Source: Streptomyces goshikiensis
GTDB taxonomy: Bacteria > Actinomycetota > Actinomycetes > Streptomycetales > Streptomycetaceae
NCBI RefSeq assembly: GCF_014650555.1
Contig: NZ_BMVE01000010.1
Span: 124,001-188,000, forward strand
DNA: 64,000 nucleotides
Reading direction: 5' to 3'
Both the position numbers and the translations under genes were made by a program. This document shows, piece by piece, positions 51,469 through 60,186 of the stretch (position 1 is the first letter of the stretch; each line of letters starts with the position of its first letter). Under the pieces are notes generated by a model that worked only from the letters and a program-made list of their open reading frames with translations, was not told where the DNA came from and did no database searches.

Positions 51469-52416
51469 TCAGGGGATGACGGGGGAGGCCGGGGACGGGG
51501 CCGGGACCGGGGCGCTGCGGCAGGGGTGCGCCTCCACGCGGTGGACCAGCGCGGCGATCCGCTCCGCGAGCGGGGGCCACAGGGCCTGCGGCAGGCTGTG
51601 GCCCATCCCGTCGATCACCATCAGTTCCGCGCCGTCGATGGCCGCCGCGGTCGCCTGGCCGCCGCTGACGTCGCACATCGAGTCGTTGGCGCCGTGGATC
51701 ACCAGCGCGGGCACCCGCAGGGTCCGCAGCCGCTCCGTCCGGTCGCCCGAGGCGAGGGCGGCGACCGCCTGGCGGGTGATCCCGACGGGATCGTGGGCCC
51801 GGTCGTAGGAGCGGCCGGCGCGCTCGACGGCCGCGGCCTCGTCGAAGCCGAACCCGGGCGAGCCGAGCGCCCGCGCGATGCGGACCATCCGCTCGACGGC
51901 CTCCTCCCGGTTCGTGGGCGACGGCCCCGCGAACGCGCTGAGCACCTCGGGGCTGGCCCGGCCCACGGACGGGTCACCGGTCGTGGACATCACGGAGGTC
52001 AGCGAACGGACCCGGCCGGGGTGCTCGATCGCGACCGTCTGGGCGATCGCCCCGCCCAGCGAGGCGCCGACCAGGTGCGCGCTGTCCAGCCCGAGCGCGT
52101 CGAGCAGCCCGACCGAGTCGGCCGCCATGTCGGAGAGGGTGTACGAAGCCGAGGACGTGTCGCCGGCCAGGGCGGCCATGAAGTCCGGCTTCGGGGCGTC
52201 GGAGAAGTGCGACGACAAGCCGCTGTCGCGGTTGTCGAAGCGGATCGGCTGCACGCCGCGCGCCACGAGCTCGGCGCAGAAACCGTCCGGCCAGCCGATC
52301 AGCTGTGCCCCGATCCCCATCACCAGCAGGACGGGCGGCGCCTGCGGATCCCCGAGGCGCTCGTACACCACCTCGATCCCGGCCGGTCCGACGTTCACGG
52401 CCCGTTCCTCGCCCAT
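51469..52416 (-). CDS. Alpha/beta hydrolase
   Basis: A 315-residue hydrolase fold. The oxyanion segment is LLVMGIGAQLIGWPDGF, the nucleophile elbow LVGASLGGAIAQ (Ser), the acid in VIHGANDSMCD and the His in IDGMGHSLPQALW. This matches the group of esterases/haloperoxidase-like enzymes often seen with rubber or polyketide tailoring, but specificity is not clear. ATG at 52416 with GAGGAGAGGG upstream. The last 20 residues (Ala/Pro/Val-rich) adjoin the oxidoreductase remnant. Confidence 0.9.
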   Translation of the reverse strand: MGEERAVNVGPAGIEVVYERLGDPQAPPVLLVMGIGAQLIGWPDGFCAELVARGVQPIRFDNRDSGLSSHFSDAPKPDFMAALAGDTSSASYTLSDMAADSVGLLDALGLDSAHLVGASLGGAIAQTVAIEHPGRVRSLTSVMSTTGDPSVGRASPEVLSAFAGPSPTNREEAVERMVRIARALGSPGFGFDEAAAVERAGRSYDRAHDPVGITRQAVAALASGDRTERLRTLRVPALVIHGANDSMCDVSGGQATAAAIDGAELMVIDGMGHSLPQALWPPLAERIAALVHRVEAHPCRSAPVPAPSPASPVIP

Positions 52417-52526
52417 GGCCACACCACACCCTCTCCTCGGGACACGCTGCGCCCGACAGCCTGCCGCAGGCCGGGGCCGATCCGGGCCAGGCGCGACGGC
52501 CGGCCCCGGGGCGGTGCGCGATCCGT

Positions 52527-54038
52527 TTACGGGCGTGGCTCCCCGACCCAGGCGGTCAGGGCCGACGAGCGCTCGGCGCGGCGGGCGGCGGCGTCGGTGG
52601 TCCGGCTCGCCCAGGCGACGTGGCCGTCGGGGCGTACGAGGACCTCCGCCACCCCGTCGAGGCCCGGGTGCCCGGCGCCGTCGGGGGTGGCGGCGACGGC
52701 GGTGACCCGGTCGGCCCACGCGCGGGCGCCGTCCGCGGCGCCGGCGTCCCCGCTGAGGTCGAGCAGTACGAAGCGGCCGTCGTGCAGCAGCTCGTAGACC
52801 CGGGAGGCTGCCGAACCGGCGACGCCCAGCGCGATGTCCGGCATCCGCCCGCCGACCAGCGGATCGGCCCCGGTGCCGGCGGGGGCCGGATAGGCGGTGT
52901 CGAGGGCGGAGACCAGCCCGGCCAGGTGCCGGTTGACCTCCGGCATCCCGAGCAGCCCGTCGACCAGGCTCCGCAGGGCCGCGGCCGGGCGCGCGTACCG
53001 CGGCACCAGCGTCAGCTCCAGCAGCAGCGTCTGGACCTCGGTGTTCTCCGTGACCGCCCGCCCGACCGGGTGGCGCTCGCCGTGGTAGCTGTCGAGCAGT
53101 CCCTCCGGCGCCCAGCCGTGGATCTCGGCCGCCAGCTTCCACCCCAGGTTCATCGCGTCCTGGAGCCCGGTGTTGAGGCCCTGTCCGGCCGCTGGGAAGT
53201 GGATGTGCGCCGCGTCCCCCGCCAGCAGTACCCGCCCGGAGCGGTACCGCTCGGCGAGCCGGGTGGCGTTCCCGAACCGGGACAGCCAGCGGGGCTCGGA
53301 GACCCCGCAGTCGCTCCCGCAGGCCCGTATCAGCGCGGCGCGGAACTCCTCTGCCGTGACCGGCTCGGCGCTCGGGATCCGCATCCGCTCCGGATCCACG
53401 ACCACGAAGCGGGTCAGGCCGCCCTCCAGGGGAACGGCGAGCACCCCCTGGGCGCGGGCCCGCCCGAGGGCCTCGGGGTCGGCCTTCGCGAAGTCGCCGA
53501 GCATCCCGGTCAGGGTCTCGTCGGTGCCGGGGAACCCGATGCCGGCCGCCTGCCGTACGAAGCCGCGCCCGCCGTCGCAGCCGACGACGTACCGGGCGCG
53601 CAGGGTTTCGGTGCCGTCGGGGCCGCGTACGTCCACCTCCGCTCCCTCCGGGTCCTGGCGCAGGCCGACGCTCTCGCGCCCCCGGCTGATCTCCACGCCG
53701 AGCTCGTGCGCCCGCGCCTCCAGGAGCGCCTCGGTGTGCGCCTGGGCCAGGAACAGCGTGTACGGGTGCCGGGTGTCGAGCGCGCCGAAGTCCAGCGGGG
53801 TGTCCAGCGCGGCGAAGTGCCAGCCGGGCAGGGTCCGGCCGAGCGCGAGGAAGCGGCCGGCCAGCCCCCGCTGGTCCATCAGCTCGACGCTGCGCGGGTG
53901 CAGGGTGAGCGCCCTGGAATGCGGCTGGGGCTCCGCGCGCCGCTCCACCACCCGGGTCCGTACGCCGGCCAGCGCGAGCTCGCAGGCGAGCATCAGCCCG
54001 GTCGGACCCGCGCCCACGACGATCACATCGGTGTCCAT
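52527..54038 (-). CDS. FAD-dependent aromatic monooxygenase (rifampicin-monooxygenase-like)
   Basis: A 503-residue class A flavoprotein hydroxylase. The FAD motif VIVVGAGPTGLMLACELAL is N-terminal. The DG motif VVGCDGGRGFVRQ is near residue 155 and the GD motif VLLAGDAAHIHFPAAGQGLN near 275. The C-terminal thioredoxin-like domain is present. SRALTLHPRSVELMDQRGLA resembles rifampicin monooxygenase (Rox) and related polyketide hydroxylases. It is divergent from a TetR regulator over two perfect operators, as expected for a drug-inducible resistance enzyme. Substrate inferred, not shown. Confidence 0.88.
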   Translation of the reverse strand: MDTDVIVVGAGPTGLMLACELALAGVRTRVVERRAEPQPHSRALTLHPRSVELMDQRGLAGRFLALGRTLPGWHFAALDTPLDFGALDTRHPYTLFLAQAHTEALLEARAHELGVEISRGRESVGLRQDPEGAEVDVRGPDGTETLRARYVVGCDGGRGFVRQAAGIGFPGTDETLTGMLGDFAKADPEALGRARAQGVLAVPLEGGLTRFVVVDPERMRIPSAEPVTAEEFRAALIRACGSDCGVSEPRWLSRFGNATRLAERYRSGRVLLAGDAAHIHFPAAGQGLNTGLQDAMNLGWKLAAEIHGWAPEGLLDSYHGERHPVGRAVTENTEVQTLLLELTLVPRYARPAAALRSLVDGLLGMPEVNRHLAGLVSALDTAYPAPAGTGADPLVGGRMPDIALGVAGSAASRVYELLHDGRFVLLDLSGDAGAADGARAWADRVTAVAATPDGAGHPGLDGVAEVLVRPDGHVAWASRTTDAAARRAERSSALTAWVGEPRP

Positions 54039-54057
54039 CGCAACCTCTCCCTATTTA

Positions 54058-54087
54058 GTGAACGCTGTTCACGTGAACGATGTTCAC
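54058..54087. promoter_or_regulatory. Two abutting TetR operators, GTGAAC-N3-GTTCAC
   Basis: Perfect 15-bp palindromes occur at 54058-54072 (centre GCT) and 54073-54087 (centre GAT), back to back. They lie between the divergent monooxygenase and TetR genes and overlap the promoters of both: TATAGT for tetR starts at 54088 and TAAATA for the monooxygenase lies at 54058-54053 on the other strand. Confidence 0.9.
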
Positions 54088-54093
54088 TATAGT
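54088..54093 (+). promoter_or_regulatory. -10 element of the tetR gene, suggesting a leaderless mRNA
   Basis: TATAGT ends 7 bases before the ATG at 54101. Transcription would start at or next to the A of the start codon, and there is no Shine-Dalgarno between. The -35 would fall in the first operator palindrome. Confidence 0.6.
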
Positions 54094-54100
54094 GGGGTTC

Positions 54101-54844
54101 ATGAGCTCACCGTCCACCCCGCACTCCGCCGAAGGCCCCCGCGCGGCCCGCGGCCGGCCCCCGAGGCTCGACCAGGGCCGCACCGCCCGGGCCGCGCTCG
54201 ACCTCCTGGACGAAGCCGGCCTGGACGCGCTCACCATGCGGCGGCTGGCCGACGCGGTCGGCGTCCAGGCCGGGGCCCTGTACCGGCACTTCGCCACCAA
54301 ACAGGACCTGCTCACCGTCATGGCCGAACGGATGCTGGAGGGCTGCTCCGCCCCGCCGCCGGAAGGCGACTGGAGCGAGCGGCTGACCGTCCTCGCCCAC
54401 CGGATGCGGACGGCGCTCCTCGCCCATCGCGACGGTGCGCGCGTCTACGCGGGCACCCACTCGACCGGCGCGAACACGCTCGGCTTCGCGGAAACCCTCG
54501 TCGGCGTCCTGCGCGAGGCGGGCTTCCGCGACGAGGACGCCGCCCGCGCCGTCCTGGCCGTCGTCAACTTCACCGTCGGGCACACCCTGGAAGAACAGGC
54601 CGCCCTCCAGCCGAGGGACTCGGCCGCGGCCGGAGCGGGCCCGGCGGAAGCGGGCCCGGCCGACCCCGACCGGCTGCGCCGGGCGGTGGCGGCGCAGGAT
54701 TTCCCCCACCTCACCGCCGCGCTGCCCGTCCTCACGAGCACCGACTTCGCCGCGCACTTCGCCTTCGGCCTGAACCTGCTCGTCCAGGGCCTGCGCGCGA
54801 CGGAGCGGAACGGGCCGGCCGGCGCCGCCGAGGCCCGGCCGTGA
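54101..54844 (+). CDS. TetR/AcrR-family repressor
   Basis: A 247-residue repressor with an N-terminal HTH (residues about 28-72: MRRLADAVGVQAGALYRHFA). The C-terminal ligand domain resembles the true tetracycline-repressor class (TetR_C). It is divergent from the FAD monooxygenase and surely controls it and itself through the two GTGAAC-N3-GTTCAC sites. Probably released by the monooxygenase's substrate. The last 15 residues are low-complexity. Confidence 0.95.
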   Translation: MSSPSTPHSAEGPRAARGRPPRLDQGRTARAALDLLDEAGLDALTMRRLADAVGVQAGALYRHFATKQDLLTVMAERMLEGCSAPPPEGDWSERLTVLAHRMRTALLAHRDGARVYAGTHSTGANTLGFAETLVGVLREAGFRDEDAARAVLAVVNFTVGHTLEEQAALQPRDSAAAGAGPAEAGPADPDRLRRAVAAQDFPHLTAALPVLTSTDFAAHFAFGLNLLVQGLRATERNGPAGAAEARP

Positions 54845-54890
54845 CCCCGGGCGCCCCCTCGCGGGGGCGCCCGCACCCCTTCCCGCGGGC

Positions 54891-55292
54891 TCAGCGCCCG
54901 GCGGTCGGCCCGAACTCGGACCGCAGCCGCGCGGCCTCCTCCGCCGCCGCGCCGGCCTCCGTCGTACGGCCCATCAGGGCCAGCTGCTCCTCGTAGTGGA
55001 CCAGCGAGGTGACGAGCAGCCAGGCCCAGCCGGGTTCGACCGCGTGCATTCGGCGCGCGGCGGCGACGGACTCGGCCCGCAGGGCCAGCTTTATCTCCGG
55101 CCGGTGGGCGAACTCGTGGGGGTCGTACTCCCACAACGCCTCGGCCAGCAGGGGCAGATAGGCCGGCGGGCTCACCTGGGCGAGCAGACGGTAGGCCGCG
55201 ACCCGTTGCCGCAGCGGCAGCACCTCCGAACCGAGCAGGGCCACCCTCGCCCGCAGGACCGCTTCGTGACTGATGTTCGCCGAGTGATTCAT
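54891..55292 (-). CDS. Hypothetical TPR-like protein
   Basis: A 133-residue all-helical protein with TPR-like spacing (VLPLRQRVAAYRLLAQVSPP; EALWEYDPHEFAHRPEIKLA; LLVTSLVHYEEQLALMGRT). No signal or catalytic motif. ATG at 55292. Proteins of this size occur in Streptomyces without known function. A 24-bp dyad lies 35 bp upstream. It is convergent with the TetR gene. Confidence 0.72.
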   Translation of the reverse strand: MNHSANISHEAVLRARVALLGSEVLPLRQRVAAYRLLAQVSPPAYLPLLAEALWEYDPHEFAHRPEIKLALRAESVAAARRMHAVEPGWAWLLVTSLVHYEEQLALMGRTTEAGAAAEEAARLRSEFGPTAGR

Positions 55293-55326
55293 GCCGGTGA
55301 TTCTCAAAGCCGCACAGTCGCCCAAA

Positions 55327-55350
55327 CAAGGGCAATCAGCTGTGCCCTTG
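55327..55350. promoter_or_regulatory. Candidate operator CAAGGGCA-N8-TGCCCTTG
   Basis: Eight-base arms (55327-55334 and 55343-55350) are perfect complements around ATCAGCTG. It lies 35 bp upstream of the TPR-like gene, in an AT-richer stretch (55320-55400) where its promoter is expected. The remaining 55351-55502 interval shows nothing else I can name. Confidence 0.5.
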
Positions 55351-55502
55351 GTCCTACGAAAACGCCCTCTGACCTGTCATGATGGATACGTCATCACCCC
55401 TGCGCCCCCCAAGTCCCCCCGGGAATCGGCGCAATAGGGCGGATACCCCATCGAAGGTCCCGGCCCCGGCGTCGTCCCCATGCCCCGCCCGGCGCCCTTT
55501 CT

Positions 55503-58304
55503 CTAACGGTCCGTCAGAACTCCGAGCGCCGCCAGCGCCGAGCGGGCCGCCTTCTCGCCCTCCTCGTACGCGTGCGCCCGCGCCTCCCGCAGGGCGTCAC
55601 CGAGTTGGCGGACGGCCTCGCCCGTACGGCCCGTGGCCGCCAGCGCCCGCCCGTACAGCGTGCGCAGCGCCACCCGCCGCGGCGCGGCCAGCCGGGGCGC
55701 CAGGGCCAGGCCGCGGGCCGCGTGTGCGGCGGCCTCGGCGGGGGAGCCGTCGGCGAGCAGATGGTGCGCCAGGTGCTGGTGGGCGAGGGTCACGGTCTCG
55801 GTGTGCCCGGCCCGCTCGGCCAGGGCGAGCGCCCGCACCAGCAGGTCCCGGGCGCGCTCCCGGGCGCCGCCCTGCTCCGCGGCGCCGTCCCGGTCGTGCG
55901 CGCCGTCCCGCTCCCGGGATCCGTCCCGCTCCGCTGCGCCGGACCGCGTCAGCGCGACGGCCAGGTTGATCCGGGCGATGGCCTCCCCGGCCGTGTCCCC
56001 GGCCAGGGCGGCCAGTTCGGGCGCCCGCTCCAGCTGTACGAGGGCCTCCGCGGGCCGGCCCTCCTCGGACAGCACCCAGCCGAGCAGCGCCCGCGCCCGG
56101 GACTGGCCGCCGGGATCCCCGTCCAGCTCGGCCGAGGCCAGGCCCCGCTCCAGCAGCGGCACCCAGCCGTCACGCACCTGCCACACGATCAGCGGCCACT
56201 GGAGCAGCACCAGGCGCCAGGCGCGGTCGTGCAGTCCCGCCGCGGCGGCGGCCTCGACCGCGCCGCGCAGCGCGTCCCGCTCGGCGGAGTACCAGGCGAG
56301 CGCGCCCGCACGGTCGTCGAACGTCCTGATCCCGACGGCCGGCCGGGCCCCGGGCGGCAGGGCGCAGCACGGCTCGCCGCCGGGCTCGGCGGCGGCGCTC
56401 GCCGCGAGGAGCGTGTGCAGCCGGTGATCCAGCAGCCGCAGCAGCCCGTCCCGGTCGCACCCCGGGGTCAGGCTGCGCGCGTAGAGCCGTACGAGGTCGT
56501 GCAGTACGTACGCGTGCGGGCCCGCCTCCACGACCAGCTGGGCGGCGGCCAGCTGGTCCAGTGCGGCGGCCGCCTGGGCGGGCGCGCAGTCGGCGAGCGC
56601 CGCGGCGGTGCAGGTGTCGAGCGTGGCACCCGTGTGCGGACCGAGCCGGTGGAACATCAGCCGCGCGGGCTCGGGCAGTTGCCGGACGGTGAGGCCGAGG
56701 GCGGCGGCGACCCCGGTGTCCTCGACCCGCAGCAGGTCCAGCCGAGTGTGCTCGTCGGAGAGTTCGCCGGCGAAGGCGGCGAGCCCCCGGTGCGGGCCGG
56801 TGGCGAGCCGGGCGGCGGCGACCCGCAGGGCGAGCGGCAGGCCGTCGCACAGATCGGCCAGCCGCACCGCCGCCTCGGGCTCCGCCGCGACCAGGGCCGG
56901 GCCGAGGACGGCGGCGAGCAGCGCGGTGGACTGCGCGGCCGGGAGCGCGGCGAGCGGGACGGGCCGGGCGGCGTCCGAGGCCACCAGCCCCCCGAGCCGG
57001 TCGCGGCTCGTGATGAGGGTGACGCAGTCCTCCCCGCCGGGCAGCAGCGGCCGGACCTGCGCCGAGTCACGGGCGTTGTCGAGGACCACCAGCATCCGGC
57101 GGCGGCCGGTCAGCTCGCGATAGCGGGCGCCCAGGGACTCCGGTGTACCGGGCATTCCCTCGGCCGGGACCCCGAGCGCGAGCAGGAACTCGCGGAGCAC
57201 GGCGGCGGTGTCGCGGGCCGGGGCGGGGCTGTAGCCGCGCAGGTCGACGAAGAGCCGGCCGTCGGGGAAGTCCGCGTGGCGCAGGTGCGCCCAGTGCAGG
57301 GACAACGCCGTCTTCCCGACCCCGGCGCTGCCCGTGATCATGGCGATCGGGCCGGGGGCGCCCGCCGTGGCCCGGTCGAGCGCCGCGAGTTCCCGCTCGC
57401 GCCCCGTGAAACCGCGCGGGCGGCGGGGCAGCAGCTGCGCCGCCGCGAGGGCCGGGGCCGGGCCGGCCGGCGGATCCGGGGGCACCGCCGCGCCGGGTGC
57501 GGCCACCGGCGCCGCACCGGTGCCCGCCACCACGGGCGCCGATGGAACGGACGCCTCCGCCGCGTCGGCCCGTAACAGAGCGGTGTACGCATCGGTGAGC
57601 ACCGCTCCGGGACCGACTCCGAGCTGATCGGCGAGCAGCCGCCGCGTGCGGTGGAACCAGTCGAGCGCGTCCGACTGCCGCCCCGCCCTGCCCAGCGCCA
57701 GCATCAGCCCCGCGATCAACGGCTCCCGCAGCGGGTTCGCGGCGACCTCGGCCCGCAGGACGGCCGCCGCCGTGCCGTGCTCGCCGAGCCGCTCGTGCGC
57801 CGCCGCGAGCTCTTCCACGGCGGCCAGCCGCAGCTCCTCCAGCGCGTGCGCGGCGTTCTCCAGCAGCGGGCTGCGCACGGTCCCGGCCAGCGCGGGCCCC
57901 CGCCACAGCGCGAGCGCGTCCCGCAGCACCGACACGGCCTCGCCCGGCTCGCGCAGCGACCGGGCGGCGCCGAGCAACTCCTCGAAGCGGTGCGCGTCCA
58001 CCACGGCACCGGGCAGCCGCAGGACGTACGCGGGGCCCTGCGTGACGAGTTCGATGCCCTGGGCGGCGGCTCCGTACTCGGTGAACAGCGCGCGCAGCCG
58101 TGAGACATGACCCTGGAGCACGGTCCGGGAGTGCCGGGGCGGCTCCTCCTCCCACAGCGCGCCGGTCAACCGGTCGACGGTGACGGCCGTGTCGGGGTGC
58201 AGCAGCAGTACGGCGAGCAGGCTGTGCCGCTTGGCGGGGCCGAGCGGCAGCGGATCCCCGTGGTCCGTCACCGCGGCGACCGTTCCCAACACGCGGAACT
58301 GCAT
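55503..58304 (-). CDS. AfsR/SARP-family transcriptional activator with NB-ARC and TPR domains
   Basis: A 933-residue AfsR-type regulator. Residues 1-95 are an OmpR-like winged helix (LGPAKRHSLLAVLLLHPDTA), 100-250 the bacterial transcriptional activation domain (BTAD), about 300-560 an NB-ARC ATPase with Walker A MITGSAGVGKTALSL and Walker B RRMLVVLDNARD, and 700-920 TPR-like repeats (SAEAAAHAARG near the end). Such proteins activate antibiotic or developmental genes. A low-complexity Asp/Arg/Gly stretch (repeated ERDGSRERDG) interrupts the TPR part. No biosynthetic genes adjoin, so it is likely pleiotropic. Confidence 0.93.
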   Translation of the reverse strand: MQFRVLGTVAAVTDHGDPLPLGPAKRHSLLAVLLLHPDTAVTVDRLTGALWEEEPPRHSRTVLQGHVSRLRALFTEYGAAAQGIELVTQGPAYVLRLPGAVVDAHRFEELLGAARSLREPGEAVSVLRDALALWRGPALAGTVRSPLLENAAHALEELRLAAVEELAAAHERLGEHGTAAAVLRAEVAANPLREPLIAGLMLALGRAGRQSDALDWFHRTRRLLADQLGVGPGAVLTDAYTALLRADAAEASVPSAPVVAGTGAAPVAAPGAAVPPDPPAGPAPALAAAQLLPRRPRGFTGRERELAALDRATAGAPGPIAMITGSAGVGKTALSLHWAHLRHADFPDGRLFVDLRGYSPAPARDTAAVLREFLLALGVPAEGMPGTPESLGARYRELTGRRRMLVVLDNARDSAQVRPLLPGGEDCVTLITSRDRLGGLVASDAARPVPLAALPAAQSTALLAAVLGPALVAAEPEAAVRLADLCDGLPLALRVAAARLATGPHRGLAAFAGELSDEHTRLDLLRVEDTGVAAALGLTVRQLPEPARLMFHRLGPHTGATLDTCTAAALADCAPAQAAAALDQLAAAQLVVEAGPHAYVLHDLVRLYARSLTPGCDRDGLLRLLDHRLHTLLAASAAAEPGGEPCCALPPGARPAVGIRTFDDRAGALAWYSAERDALRGAVEAAAAAGLHDRAWRLVLLQWPLIVWQVRDGWVPLLERGLASAELDGDPGGQSRARALLGWVLSEEGRPAEALVQLERAPELAALAGDTAGEAIARINLAVALTRSGAAERDGSRERDGAHDRDGAAEQGGARERARDLLVRALALAERAGHTETVTLAHQHLAHHLLADGSPAEAAAHAARGLALAPRLAAPRRVALRTLYGRALAATGRTGEAVRQLGDALREARAHAYEEGEKAARSALAALGVLTDR

Positions 58305-58502
58305 GCAAGCCCACCCCTGTTCACTCGTCCGTCCACGGCCCCGGCTGAGGATACGTCGGGTGATTTCGGGAAATGAGTGCGTTCCCGGCCAATCGGAACC
58401 GGCTGCGTTAGCGGGGTGTTAGCGGGCCGTTGCCGGGGGCTGGCAGTCTCGGCGGTGTCGGTCGGCCGGCGGGGAACGGGCGGCTCCGTCGGCCGGCGCG
58501 CG

Positions 58503-58733
58503 TCAGTCGGCCTTCCGGTGTCCGAGGGCCGCTGCGGCGCAACCGAGGGCGACCATGACGGCGTAGCCGGGGACCTCGTGACCCTCGGGGACGAGGAAGC
58601 GCACGAAGCCCATGAACCGGATGAAGCCGAACCACTCGTGGAGCAGCCCACTGGCGCCGCCCACGACGAGGACGAAGGCGAGCAGGCCCAGGAGGCCCTT
58701 CAGCGAATCGGGTAAGCGGGAAGAGGAGGACAT
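58503..58733 (-). CDS. Small membrane protein of unknown function (76 aa)
   Basis: A 76-residue protein with two hydrophobic segments (about residues 10-30, LKGLLGLLAFVLVVGGASGL, and 55-71). Between them is an aromatic amphipathic stretch (HEWFGFIRFMGFVRFLVPEG). No family recognised. ATG at 58733. It lies between the SARP gene and the dehydrogenase, both in the same direction. Confidence 0.75.
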   Translation of the reverse strand: MSSSSRLPDSLKGLLGLLAFVLVVGGASGLLHEWFGFIRFMGFVRFLVPEGHEVPGYAVMVALGCAAAALGHRKAD

Positions 58734-58826
58734 GCCCCCGACCGTACGGGCCGGGGCGCGGCCCCCACGTCCTCCTTTCGGTGTGACCGGCGACGACGAA
58801 AGAGAACGGCCGCCGACCCCTTCGGC

Positions 58827-59897
58827 TCAGCCGCCCACCACGGGGACGCCTTCGGGGCGGCCACCGAGCAGCGCCGCGATGTGGTCCGCGCACGCCAGGG
58901 CCGCCGTTGCCATGGCGCCCCGTGTCATCCCGGCGACGTGTGGGGTGAGCAGCGCGTTCGGCAGCCCGAACAGGGGCGAGGCGAAGGCGGCGTGCTCGTG
59001 GGCGAAGGTATCGACGGCGGCCGCAGCGAGCGGCTGCGCCGGATCGCGCAGGGCCTCGGCCAGCGCCTGTTCGTCCACGATCCCGCCCCGGGCGGTGTTC
59101 AGCAGGACAGACCCCGGCCGCATCAGGGCCAGTTCCGCCCGGCCGATCAACCCCCTGGTCCGCGGGGTGAGCGGGAGGTGCAGGGAGACCACGTCGCTCG
59201 TGGCCAGCAGCGCGGCGAGGGACGCGGCCCGGGGCACCGGGGCCGCGGCCGGACGGGGGCGCGGGTCCCGTGAGCAGGCCTGGACGGCGATGCCCAGCGC
59301 GGTGGCCCGCTCGGCCAGCGCCACACCGATCCGGCCCAGCCCGACGATGCCGAGGGTCAGCTCCGCCAGCCCCACGGCGGGAGCGGCCGGTGTGCTCCAA
59401 CGGCCTTGGTGCGCGGCCTCGTTGTACGCGGGCAGGTCGCGGGTCAGGGCGAGCAGCTGGGCCAGGGCGAACTCGGCGACCGCGGTCGCGTTGGAGCCCG
59501 GGGTGTGGGTGACGGCCACGCCGTGGCGGGCGGCCGCGGCCCGGTCGACGTGGTCGGTGCCCGCCCCGGCCCGGCCGATCACGCGGAGCGGGTGGGCCAG
59601 CGCCGGATCGGCCGCCGCCGCGAGGAAGGCCTCGCGCATCGGGACGCCGCCGCGGGACTTCACCGCGTGGTGGCCGATGCCGTCCCGGACGGTCTCGGCG
59701 ATGAGCGCCGCCTCGTCGAAGGCGTCGAAGTCGGTGAAGTCCACCCGGCCCGCCCACGCGGCCCGGGCCGCCGCCTGGTCGGCCACCCGCCGGAGGTTCA
59801 GCGTGACGGCCAGCCCGTGGCCGAGCAGCCGCTCCAGCTCCCGGTCCAGCAGCGCGCCGGGCGCCGCGTCCAACAACAGAACCCGCGCTGGTGCCAC
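58827..59897 (-). CDS. D-isomer-specific 2-hydroxyacid dehydrogenase
   Basis: A 356-residue NAD-dependent dehydrogenase of the SerA/PdxB type. NAD motif LGIVGLGRIGVALAERATAL is near residue 185. Catalytic Arg is in LLNTARGGIVDEQALA, and Glu and His are in FAHEHAAFASPLFG and LLTPHVAGMT. Substrate-entrance GRAGAGTDHVD is near residue 110. GTG at 59897 with GGGGAGGGGG upstream. It could reduce a 2-keto acid or act in D-3-phosphoglycerate metabolism, but lacks the ACT domain of SerA. Confidence 0.9.
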   Translation of the reverse strand: MAPARVLLLDAAPGALLDRELERLLGHGLAVTLNLRRVADQAAARAAWAGRVDFTDFDAFDEAALIAETVRDGIGHHAVKSRGGVPMREAFLAAAADPALAHPLRVIGRAGAGTDHVDRAAAARHGVAVTHTPGSNATAVAEFALAQLLALTRDLPAYNEAAHQGRWSTPAAPAVGLAELTLGIVGLGRIGVALAERATALGIAVQACSRDPRPRPAAAPVPRAASLAALLATSDVVSLHLPLTPRTRGLIGRAELALMRPGSVLLNTARGGIVDEQALAEALRDPAQPLAAAAVDTFAHEHAAFASPLFGLPNALLTPHVAGMTRGAMATAALACADHIAALLGGRPEGVPVVGG

Positions 59898-60080
59898 GGG
59901 ATCCCCCTCCCCGGCCGAACGGCCCACGACGGGCTCCGACCGTGGTGGAGCCCTGGTGCGAACGGGAAGGGTATTCCAGAAAACGGCTTCCGGGGGCTCC
60001 GCGCGGTGGCCGCGGGCGGCCCGGCGCGAGGCCTTCGCCGCCGGGACCCGGGCCGCGCCGTGAAGATCACGGCGGACTGG

Positions 60081-60110
60081 GCCGGAGCGGGCCGGAGCGG
60101 GCCGGAGCGG
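60081..60110. repeat. Three tandem 10-bp repeats upstream of the phosphatase gene
   Basis: GCCGGAGCGG is repeated three times (60081-60110), with degenerate flanking copies. It lies in the 289-bp interval between the divergent dehydrogenase and phosphatase genes (59898-60186), which otherwise shows no recognisable element. Confidence 0.7.
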
Positions 60111-60186
60111 GCCACGGCGGGCCCGCGGCGGGCTCGCCGGGCGGCCGGTCCCGACGGGAGGGCGGGCGGCGGGGGACCATGGTGGG

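Noticed and set aside
60061..60120. 10-bp repeats as a protein-coding repeat
   Set aside because: They lie in a divergent intergenic gap with no start codon and ribosome site giving a sensible product.
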